Below are positions 16,821 through 23,113 of a stretch of DNA of 27,648 bases, one piece after another. The stretch covers positions 1 through 27,648 of the forward strand of contig CAZNQG010000041.1 in NCBI GenBank assembly GCA_964575235.1. The letters run 5' to 3'. The position numbers and the translations under genes are program-made. Position 1 is the first letter of the stretch; the number at the start of each line of letters is the position of its first letter. This DNA is from SM23-62 sp964575235. Lineage in GTDB: Bacteria; Bacteroidota; Bacteroidia; Bacteroidales; SM23-62. The notes beneath the pieces were generated by a model, which saw only the letters and a list, made by a program, of their open reading frames with translations, did not search any database and had not been told where the DNA came from.

Positions 16821-17591
16821 TCATCGCTCCAACGGTTTGGGTTTCCCGGTGGTTTTCAGTTTCTCGTATTCCCCGGCCATCAGGTCCCGCACCCCGTTCA
16901 TCAATTCGCGCACGGGTTTCCCCTCGAAGCTGCCGTATGGCATGGGATCCAGCACCCTGACGCATATGCGGGCAAATCCGGTCAGGATGGCTCCTTTTTT
17001 CGGAAGGGCATTCGCGGTCCCTGACAGCAGAATGGGGATGATGTCCACCCGGTTGTCGAGGGCCATCCGGAAGGCGCCTTCCTTGAAGGGACCGAGCGTG
17101 TCCCCGGGATAGCGGGTGCCTTCGGGGAAGATCATGATCGAGTTGCCCTGCTGGATGAAAGCGCTGGTTTTATCCATCAGCCTGACCATGCTTTCCTTTT
17201 GTCCCCGCTCGATCTCCAGGTAATCGTTCAGGCGCATCAGCCATCCAATGATGGGAATGCGGAAGTTCTCCTTTTTGGACACCCATTTATATGGTACAAA
17301 GAGCTGGTATAGCACCAGGATGTCGAGCATGGACTGGTGGTTGGATACCAGGATGCAGGGGCGCCTCCATGGAATTTTTTTTCGCCCTTTAACCCGCACC
17401 CTCCATAGGGGGTTGAACCAGATGTACCAGGAACCCCAGAAGCAGGACCACAGGTGGAGCAAGACCAGCCGGCGGTCGAACCACCGGGTTAGCAGCCAGA
17501 TCAAGGATGCGATTGAAAACAGTGCGATGGAGCTGACCAGGAAGAAGGTCCACAGCAGGGAGGAGTATATGACCAAGCCGGCTTTTCTCAT
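16821..17591 (-). CDS. plsC: 1-acyl-sn-glycerol-3-phosphate acyltransferase
   Basis: This 256-residue membrane-associated enzyme makes phosphatidic acid by acylating lysophosphatidic acid. It has the HX4D catalytic motif in NHQSMLD (H85, D90), a block KWVSKKENF (102-110) and the FPEGTR motif (155-160). One or two hydrophobic segments at the N-terminus (about 7-35 and 42-60) anchor it. It begins 15 bp after lplA and is the last gene of the minus-strand run. The upstream PAP2 phosphatase also acts on phospholipid-type substrates, giving this part of the operon a lipid theme. Family assignment is firm; precise acyl-acceptor specificity is inferred. Confidence 0.92.
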   Translation of the reverse strand: MRKAGLVIYSSLLWTFFLVSSIALFSIASLIWLLTRWFDRRLVLLHLWSCFWGSWYIWFNPLWRVRVKGRKKIPWRRPCILVSNHQSMLDILVLYQLFVPYKWVSKKENFRIPIIGWLMRLNDYLEIERGQKESMVRLMDKTSAFIQQGNSIMIFPEGTRYPGDTLGPFKEGAFRMALDNRVDIIPILLSGTANALPKKGAILTGFARICVRVLDPMPYGSFEGKPVRELMNGVRDLMAGEYEKLKTTGKPKPLER

Positions 17592-17606
17592 GGCGGAGGA
17601 AAATTC

Positions 17607-18614
17607 CTAGAAAAGACCCTCGACAAAATTATCAATCCATTCCGGTTTTACAAGACCGGCCGAAGAGATTACCGTACGCAAGCCCTCCGGGTCGTGCGGC
17701 TTTCCGGCGAGATCCCGGGCCAGGTTGATGGTATCAGGTGCCCCTTGCAGGATGCCGTCCGATCCCGGTTTTCCCGGGTCCGCCGCATCCAGCCGGCAGG
17801 TCCGGATGATTCCCCTTTCAACTTCGAGCGCAACCGTCAGGCTCAGGTCCCCGACCTCGAATGCATTTTCGAAAGTGTACTTCGGGGAATACCCTATGTT
17901 CCATTCCCAGAGGCTGTATTTTTCCCTCACCAGCTCTGCGATCCGGGCCCGGTCCGCCCGGTTCAGGGTATGCAACCGTGAACCCCCGAATTCCTTCAGC
18001 ATGTGCCTCAGCAGCCGGTCCCGGAACTCTGAAATGTCCACCGGGTATTCCAGGAAATCCCGTATGTTGGCAGTACTGCCTGGCACGCTCTGCACCGCCC
18101 TGTCACGATAACGGCACGATGGTGCATCCAGGGCCTGCCTCAGCATATCCAGGTCGGAAGAGAAGAGCAGCGTGCCGTGGTGGAGCACCCTTTTCCGGTG
18201 AACGTGTTCTGCGTTCCCGGAAATTTTTAATCCCCCGACCAGCATCTCGTTCCTTTTCCCGAACTCTGCCGGGATGCCGAGTTCCTGAAGGAATTCCAGA
18301 ACCGGCGAGGCATACTGCCTGAAGTTCACAAGCTTTCCCTCCTCCCCGGTCAGGATGAAGGAGAAGTTCAGGTTGCCCCGGTCGTGCCAGACCGCGCCTC
18401 CCCCGGAGATCCGGCGGATCACCGGGATCCCGTTGCGCCTCATCCATGCCGGGTTGATTTCCGCCCATGCGTTCTGGTGCTTGCCGATGATGACGGAAGG
18501 ACTGTTTACGTAAAAAAACGCATAATCACCTGCGGTTTCCTTCATCAGGTATTCCTCCGCCGCCATGTTGAAGCGGGGATCGTCCGATGGAGAATCCAGG
18601 ATCTGCATGGTCAT
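17607..18614 (-). CDS. lplA: Lipoate-protein ligase A
   Basis: This 335-residue enzyme attaches lipoate to the E2 and H proteins of 2-oxoacid dehydrogenases and the glycine cleavage system. It carries RRISGGGAVWHD (67-78), GNLNFSFI (80-87) and the lysine motif GLKISGNA (K130), typical of the LplA fold. The C-terminal accessory domain (about 250-335) has WEWNIGYSPKYTFE. The frame stays open far upstream, to 19094, but that part is Pro/Arg-rich and lies entirely across the PAP2 gene. The start at 18614 overlaps the PAP2 stop as ATGA, so translation is probably coupled. An ATG six bases later (18608) is a lesser option. Confidence 0.93.
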   Translation of the reverse strand: MTMQILDSPSDDPRFNMAAEEYLMKETAGDYAFFYVNSPSVIIGKHQNAWAEINPAWMRRNGIPVIRRISGGGAVWHDRGNLNFSFILTGEEGKLVNFRQYASPVLEFLQELGIPAEFGKRNEMLVGGLKISGNAEHVHRKRVLHHGTLLFSSDLDMLRQALDAPSCRYRDRAVQSVPGSTANIRDFLEYPVDISEFRDRLLRHMLKEFGGSRLHTLNRADRARIAELVREKYSLWEWNIGYSPKYTFENAFEVGDLSLTVALEVERGIIRTCRLDAADPGKPGSDGILQGAPDTINLARDLAGKPHDPEGLRTVISSAGLVKPEWIDNFVEGLF

Positions 18615-19177
18615 TCGTTTAGCTTGAGTGCCCTTATGTGGATCATGATCTGGTACACGCCCCAAGCAAGCAGGATGCCGAGGAGCGCGCCTCCCAGGAT
18701 ATCTCCCGGGTAATGAACTCCCAGGTAGACCCGGCTGTAGGCGATCAGACCGGCCCAGAGCATGATGCCTATCCAGTACCATCGTTTGCGTATCCAGAGC
18801 GCTGTGAAAAACCCGACCGCAAAATGGTTGGAAGCGTGGTTCGATACAAATCCGTACGGCCCTCCGCAATAATCGTTCACGAGGTGTACCAGTCCCGCAA
18901 GCTGGGGCTGGTGGCAGGGCCTGAGCCTCTGGAAGACCTCCTTGAAAAGGTGCACGCAGGCCTGGTCGCTCATCGCCACCAGGAGGACGGTGGCCAGCAG
19001 GATCCACAGGGCTTTCCAGCGGTAGGTCCATCCCAGGTAACCCAGAATAAGAACATACAGGGGGATCCAGTTGGTTTTTACGCTCACCCACCACATGACG
19101 GAATCCCAGAAAGGGCTGTGCAACCCGTTGAGAAACAGTAAAAGCTGTGTATCCCAGTTGTTCAGTGTATCGAGCAT
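18611..19177 (-). CDS. PAP2-family membrane phosphatase
   Basis: This 188-residue protein has five or six hydrophobic helices and the three-part PAP2 signature. Motif 1 is KEVFQRLRP (KX6RP). Motif 2 is SNHASNHF in place of the usual PSGH. Motif 3 is SRVYLGVHYPGD (SRX5HX3D). PAP2 enzymes remove phosphate from lipid substrates such as phosphatidate, phosphatidylglycerophosphate or undecaprenyl pyrophosphate. The motifs do not tell which is used here. It starts 2 bp after the obgE stop and overlaps lplA by 4 bp, so all three are likely on one message. Confidence 0.9.
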   Translation of the reverse strand: MLDTLNNWDTQLLLFLNGLHSPFWDSVMWWVSVKTNWIPLYVLILGYLGWTYRWKALWILLATVLLVAMSDQACVHLFKEVFQRLRPCHQPQLAGLVHLVNDYCGGPYGFVSNHASNHFAVGFFTALWIRKRWYWIGIMLWAGLIAYSRVYLGVHYPGDILGGALLGILLAWGVYQIMIHIRALKLNE

Positions 19178-19179
19178 TC

Positions 19180-20169
19180 CTATTCGTTCAATGTTTTCCA
19201 GATCCGGTCCTTGAGGGAAGCGATCCCTTCGCCGCTTACCGATGAAATGAATTGCCAGGGCACCTCCGGCAGATCTTCACGGATTTCTTCCCTGAGTTCG
19301 TCATCGAGCAGGTCTGCCTTGGATATGGCCATAATCCTCTGCTTGTCGAGCAGTTCCGGGTTGTATTTTATCAGTTCATCCAGTAGCACGTTGTATTCAT
19401 GCCGGAGGTCGTCGCTGTCGGCGGGTACCAGGAAAAGCAGGATGGAATTGCGTTCGATATGCCTGAGGAACCTTATTCCCAGGCCCTTCCCCTCACTGGC
19501 CCCTTCGATGATCCCGGGAATGTCGGCCATGACGAAGGACCGGTGTTCCCGGTATTCCACGATTCCCAGGTTCGGCGCCAGGGTTGTGAAAGGATAATCG
19601 GCGATCCTGGGTTTTGCGGCGGAAACGACCGAAAGGAGGGTTGATTTCCCCGCGTTGGGGAAGCCCACCAGTCCCACATCGGCCAGTATTTTCAGTTCCA
19701 AAATGTTCCATCCCTCCTGGCCGGGTTCGCCGGGCTGTGCGTACCGTGGTGTCTGGTTCGTGGGGGATTTGAAATGATCGTTGCCGAGTCCTCCTTTCCC
19801 CCCCGGCCTCAGGATTTTCTGCTCCCCGTCGGAAGTGATCTCGAACAGGATCTTGTTGTTTTCAGCGTCCCGGGCAACCGTTCCGAGAGGAACCTCCAGG
19901 ACGATGTCCTCGCCGTCAGCACCCGTCTTCAGGGCCGACCCCCCTTTCTCCCCGTTGCCTGCAAAAACGTGCTTGCGGTATTTCAGGTGGAGGAGGGTCC
20001 AGAGCTGCCTGTTCCCCTTCAGGTATATATGCCCTCCCCGGCCGCCGTCTCCCCCGTCCGGCCCTCCCTTGCGGGTGTACCGGTCCCTGTGGAGATGCGC
20101 CGAACCCGCACCCCCCTTGCCGGACCTGCAGAAGATCTTTACGTAATCTATGAAGTTGGATTCAGCCAT
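19180..20169 (-). CDS. obgE: GTPase Obg
   Basis: This 329-residue ribosome-associated GTPase acts in large-subunit assembly. The glycine-rich Obg domain covers 1-160 (GKGGAGSAHLHRDRY, PDGGDGGRGG). The G domain has G1 GFPNAGKST (169-177), G2 around T195, G3 DIPG (216-219), G4 SKAD (283-286, with Ser in place of the usual Asn) and G5 SSVSGEG (309-315). The C-terminal OCT domain of longer relatives is absent. Its ATG is 69 bp after the adk stop, with no obvious promoter in the gap, and PAP2 follows after 2 bp. Confidence 0.96.
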   Translation of the reverse strand: MAESNFIDYVKIFCRSGKGGAGSAHLHRDRYTRKGGPDGGDGGRGGHIYLKGNRQLWTLLHLKYRKHVFAGNGEKGGSALKTGADGEDIVLEVPLGTVARDAENNKILFEITSDGEQKILRPGGKGGLGNDHFKSPTNQTPRYAQPGEPGQEGWNILELKILADVGLVGFPNAGKSTLLSVVSAAKPRIADYPFTTLAPNLGIVEYREHRSFVMADIPGIIEGASEGKGLGIRFLRHIERNSILLFLVPADSDDLRHEYNVLLDELIKYNPELLDKQRIMAISKADLLDDELREEIREDLPEVPWQFISSVSGEGIASLKDRIWKTLNE

Positions 20170-20238
20170 CCGCTGTGGTTCTGGATATCAGGGATTCGGG
20201 AAACCGCCGGCACCGTTTGCGTTCCGGGCATGGTCCGG

Positions 20239-20808
20239 TCAGACCGATTCGATCCTTTCGACCAGCCGCCCGAAGATCTCTTCGATGCTTCCCACGCCGT
20301 TGACGCCCCGGTATTTACCCTGTCCCTGGTAGTACTTCATTACGGGAAAGGTCTGCTCCTCGTAGACGCGGATCCGGTTCTCTATGGTTTCCAGGTTGTC
20401 GTCCGACCGGCCCTGTTCTGTCCCCCTCTTCAGCAGGCGGTTGATCAGTTCCTGCCTGTCCACCTCGAGGCCCAGCATGATGTCGATCTTCATGCCCAGT
20501 TCCTCAAGCATCCCGTCAAGCGCTTCCGCCTGGGCGACGGTCCTCGGAAAGCCATCGAAGATAAATCCCTTTGCACCCGATTCGCCTTCGATCCGGCTGC
20601 GGATCATCCCGATGATGATTTCGTCGGGTACCAGTTCCCCCTTTTCCATGATGCTCCGGGCCCGGAGTCCCAGTTCCGTTTCCGCGGCCAGCTCGGCCCG
20701 CAGCATGTCTCCGGTCGAAAGATGGGTCAGGCCGTATTTTTCAATGATCCTTTCGGACTGGGTTCCTTTGCCGGAGCCCGGTGGACCGAATAATACAATG
20801 TTCAGCAT
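20239..20808 (-). CDS. adk: Adenylate kinase
   Basis: This 189-residue enzyme interconverts ATP plus AMP and two ADP. It shows the P-loop GPPGSGKGT (8-16), THLSTGDMLR (28-37) and FDGFPRT (84-90). It has a short lid with no zinc cysteines (KRGTEQGRSDDN, 127-138), which makes it the short form. It has its own promoter box 35 bp upstream, in the gap after hpt, and opens the run adk-obgE-PAP2-lplA-plsC. Confidence 0.96.
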   Translation of the reverse strand: MLNIVLFGPPGSGKGTQSERIIEKYGLTHLSTGDMLRAELAAETELGLRARSIMEKGELVPDEIIIGMIRSRIEGESGAKGFIFDGFPRTVAQAEALDGMLEELGMKIDIMLGLEVDRQELINRLLKRGTEQGRSDDNLETIENRIRVYEEQTFPVMKYYQGQGKYRGVNGVGSIEEIFGRLVERIESV

Positions 20809-20842
20809 ATTCCTGTTCGATTATGATCGTTTCTGATAACTG

Positions 20843-20850
20843 CAAATATA
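20843..20850 (-). promoter_or_regulatory. -7 promoter box before adk
   Basis: The minus strand reads TATATTTG, a full match to TAnnTTTG, 34 bases upstream of the adk ATG and just past the hpt stop. A TTG about 24 bases upstream, inside the hpt end, is a weak -33 candidate. Confidence 0.5.
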
Positions 20851-20863
20851 GGCAAATCGGCTT

Positions 20864-21403
20864 TCAGTCCCCGACAACCCGGTACAGGTCGGCCAGGTTC
20901 CTCCCGTATCCCTGGTAATCGAGCCCGTATCCGAGAACGAAATCGTTCGGGATCTCGATCCCCACCCAATCGAGCTTAAGGTCCTTGGTGTAGGCTGCGG
21001 GCTTGAACAGCATGGTGGCTACCCTGATCTCGGCCGGTTCGTAACCCTTCAGCTGCTTGATGATGTTGTCGATCGTCACCCCGGTATCCACAATGTCCTC
21101 CAGGATCACCACGGTTTTGCCGTAAATGTCCTCGTTGATCCCGATCAGCCGCTGTACCGTTCCGGTGCTTGAGGTGCCGGCATAGGATGCGAGCTTTAAA
21201 AAGGTGATCTGGCAGTCCAGCGTGATCTCCCGGAACAGGTCCGAGGCAAACATGAAGGCCCCGTTGAGGATGCCCAGGAAGATCACATCCCTGCCGGCCA
21301 GTTCCCGGTTGATCCTGACGGCCATATCCGAAATGACTTTTCGGATTTCACCGTTGGTGATGTAGACCTCGAATTCCTTATCGTGTACTTTCTGGATGGC
21401 CAT
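20864..21403 (-). CDS. hpt: Hypoxanthine phosphoribosyltransferase
   Basis: This 179-residue purine-salvage enzyme joins hypoxanthine or guanine to PRPP. It has the PRPP-binding motif VILEDIVDTGVT (99-110), the substrate loop LGILNGAFMF (43-52) and the C-terminal FVLGYGLDY (156-164). It is divergent from purE, a de novo purine gene, with a 331 bp gap. A one-mismatch -7 box (TAAATTCG, minus strand, 21439-21432) lies about 30 bp upstream of its start. adk follows 55 bp downstream with its own box. Confidence 0.95.
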   Translation of the reverse strand: MAIQKVHDKEFEVYITNGEIRKVISDMAVRINRELAGRDVIFLGILNGAFMFASDLFREITLDCQITFLKLASYAGTSSTGTVQRLIGINEDIYGKTVVILEDIVDTGVTIDNIIKQLKGYEPAEIRVATMLFKPAAYTKDLKLDWVGIEIPNDFVLGYGLDYQGYGRNLADLYRVVGD

Positions 21404-21497
21404 GGGGCGGGTTGTTGTTAAAAGGTTTCAGCGAATTTACAAAGAATCTCCGATGTAACACGGGAATCTTAACCGGGCAATTCTGGTCCGGTCATTC

Positions 21498-21643
21498 AGG
21501 GGATCTTAATACGCCGCTGCAAAATACCGGCGCATTACCGGAGGCATTGTTAAAAAAGCCGTCTGACATCGCGAAGCTATGTAACGGCGTTTTGACAATG
21601 CCGGAGGTGCCGGTATTTTAGAGGCGGCTGTATTAAATCCCCT
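21498..21643. mobile_element. MITE-like fold-back element with 6-bp target duplication
   Basis: The ends are inverted copies. The left reads AGGGGATCTTAATACGCCGC; the right, on the other strand, reads AGGGGATTTAATACAGCCGC. Inner pairing continues with AAAATACCGGC (11 bp), GGCATTGT (8 bp), AAAA, GCCGT and ACAT, so nearly the whole element folds into one long imperfect hairpin. TCATTC occurs directly outside both ends (21492-21497 and 21644-21649), as expected for a 6-bp target-site duplication. It has no coding capacity. A transposase in trans elsewhere in the genome is inferred. Confidence 0.75.
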
Positions 21644-21674
21644 TCATTCCCTGGCAGCCCGGTTAAGATTTTCC

Positions 21675-21703
21675 TTGTTACAGGCAGAGATTTTGTAGAT
21701 TTG
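21675..21703 (+). promoter_or_regulatory. Promoter of purE
   Basis: TAGATTTG at 21696-21703 fully matches TAnnTTTG, and TTG at 21675-21677 lies 18 bases upstream as the -33 part. The start of transcription would be near 21710, giving a leader of about 25 nt to the purE ATG. Confidence 0.6.
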
Positions 21704-21734
21704 TGCATTAACCAACGACAATCCGTTCCTTGCC

Positions 21735-22247
21735 ATGAACCCAAAAGTCAGCATTATCATGGGCAGCACCTCGGACCTGCCCGTTATGGAAAAGGCAGCC
21801 GCCGTACTGGATGATTTCGGGATTCCCTTCGAGATCAATGCGCTATCGGCACACCGCACCCCGAAACAGGCCATGGATTTTGCGAAGCAGGCCTACGGGC
21901 GCGGTATCCGGGTCATCATTGCCGGCGCCGGGGGAGCCGCGCACCTGCCCGGGGTGATTGCCGCCCTGACCCCCGTACCGGTAATCGGGGTCCCCATCAA
22001 GGCATCCATCAGCATCGACGGATGGGACTCCCTGCTGTCGATCGTGCAGATGCCCCCCGGCATCCCCGTGGCCACGGTGGGGCTTGACGGGGCACAGAAT
22101 GCCGGCATCCTGGCAGTCCAGATCCTTGGAACCGGGGATGCGGAAATCGTAAAAAAGGTTGAAGATTACAAGGCGGGACTGGAATCCAGGATCGTAAAGG
22201 CAAACGAGGAGCTCAAGAAGGTCAAGTATAAATTCAAGACCAATTAG
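21735..22247 (+). CDS. purE: N5-carboxyaminoimidazole ribonucleotide mutase
   Basis: This 170-residue enzyme of de novo purine synthesis converts N5-CAIR to CAIR. It has IIMGSTSDLPVM (7-18), the catalytic-histidine motif SAHRTP (38-43) and AGAGGAAHLPG (63-73). IGVPIKA and the DSLLSIVQMPPG segment are also present. The length is that of class I PurE. It has its own promoter box and is followed after 17 bp by the barrel-protein gene. Transcription into those genes is possible, though no functional tie is evident. Confidence 0.96.
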   Translation: MNPKVSIIMGSTSDLPVMEKAAAVLDDFGIPFEINALSAHRTPKQAMDFAKQAYGRGIRVIIAGAGGAAHLPGVIAALTPVPVIGVPIKASISIDGWDSLLSIVQMPPGIPVATVGLDGAQNAGILAVQILGTGDAEIVKKVEDYKAGLESRIVKANEELKKVKYKFKTN

Positions 22248-22264
22248 GGTCCATCCCGTGGAAC

Positions 22265-23113
22265 ATGATCCAGGAAATAACATACCTCCCCGCACGATCC
22301 CGGATCATTTTCCTGACGGTATTTCTTTTGTGCATGCCGGCCCGGGCATCGAACGACAACTACCCGGCCGGGGCCCGTTCAGCGGCCATGGGCGGGGTGG
22401 GTGTTATGCACCCGGGGTTCTGGTCGATCTGGCATAACCAGGCGGGATTGGGATTCCATTCTCATTTTTCCGTTGGCATCCACCATGAGAACCGATACCT
22501 GGTGCCGGAGTTCGGCCTGAGCTGCATCGGGATCACCCTGCCCACCTCGACGGGGACTTTCGGTTTATCCTGGTCGCACTTCGGCTATCCGAAATACCAT
22601 GAAAACAAGATCGGGCTGGCGCTCGGAAGGGCGTTTCACGAACGTTTTGCCGTGGGACTTCAGATCGACTACCTGAACACCTTCATCGATGAGGAACTGG
22701 GCTCCAGCGGAACGGTGGCGATCGAGGCCGGCATCCTGGCGGAGCCTGTGGAAAGGCTCACGGTCGGATTTCATGTGTTCAACCCGACTGCTTCGAGCCT
22801 GCCTAAGCTCCGGGAGGAGCACATTCCTGTGATCCTGCGCCTGGGCATGGTATACCGCTTCGGGGAAAACCTGCTTCTCGGGGTGGAGACCGAGAAGGAC
22901 CTGGACCTTGCCGGGGCCTGCTACAGGGTGGGACTGGAAGTGACGGCAAATGAGTATATTTATGTCAGGACCGGCATCAGTGTTCAGGAATATGTCCAGC
23001 ATGCTTTCGGTTTGGGTATCCATATGCGGCACTTCCGGGCGGACCTCGCCTTCTCGTTCCAGGCGATCGCCGGCTATACGCCGTACCTGTCGCTCCGGTA
23101 TGTTTTCAGATAA
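22265..23113 (+). CDS. PorV/PorQ-like outer-membrane barrel protein
   Basis: The product is 282 residues. A signal peptide (hydrophobic IIFLTVFLLCM, then ARASND) is followed by GARSAAMGGVGV, the opening seen in Bacteroidota PorV/PorQ and other FadL-like barrel proteins. The rest alternates hydrophobic and polar residues as beta strands and ends LSLRYVF, with an aromatic terminus suited to outer-membrane insertion. Relatives include T9SS shuttle components, but the similarity here is general, so I do not name it PorV or PorQ. Its last 14 bp overlap the start of the next gene, suggesting that the two are translated together. Confidence 0.75.
   Translation: MIQEITYLPARSRIIFLTVFLLCMPARASNDNYPAGARSAAMGGVGVMHPGFWSIWHNQAGLGFHSHFSVGIHHENRYLVPEFGLSCIGITLPTSTGTFGLSWSHFGYPKYHENKIGLALGRAFHERFAVGLQIDYLNTFIDEELGSSGTVAIEAGILAEPVERLTVGFHVFNPTASSLPKLREEHIPVILRLGMVYRFGENLLLGVETEKDLDLAGACYRVGLEVTANEYIYVRTGISVQEYVQHAFGLGIHMRHFRADLAFSFQAIAGYTPYLSLRYVFR

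Larger units (their letters stand above)
21404..21734. other. Divergent hpt/purE intergenic region
   Basis: The 331 bp between the two start codons hold the purE promoter (21675-21703), a weak hpt box (21432-21439) and a 146 bp fold-back element (21498-21643) between them. Since the element lies upstream of both start sites, it is probably not part of either transcript. I see no purine riboswitch consensus and no other gene. Confidence 0.7.

Noticed and set aside
18615..19094. N-terminal extension of the lplA reading frame
   Set aside because: The translation is Pro/Arg-rich, resembles no family, and crosses the PAP2 gene, whose motifs are intact. LplA similarity begins exactly at the ATGA overlap.
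21412..21621. Small plus-strand ORF of 69 codons in the hpt-purE gap
   Set aside because: It runs through the hpt promoter area and most of the MITE, has no recognisable domain, and lacks a promoter box.
21404..21734. Purine riboswitch shared by hpt and purE
   Set aside because: No conserved three-way junction or loop motifs are seen. The strong structure in this gap is the fold-back element with target duplication, upstream of both starts.
22950..23099. Upstream extension of the helix-hairpin-helix gene
   Set aside because: It lies inside the PorV-like gene in another frame, and the signal peptide fits the ATG at 23100.
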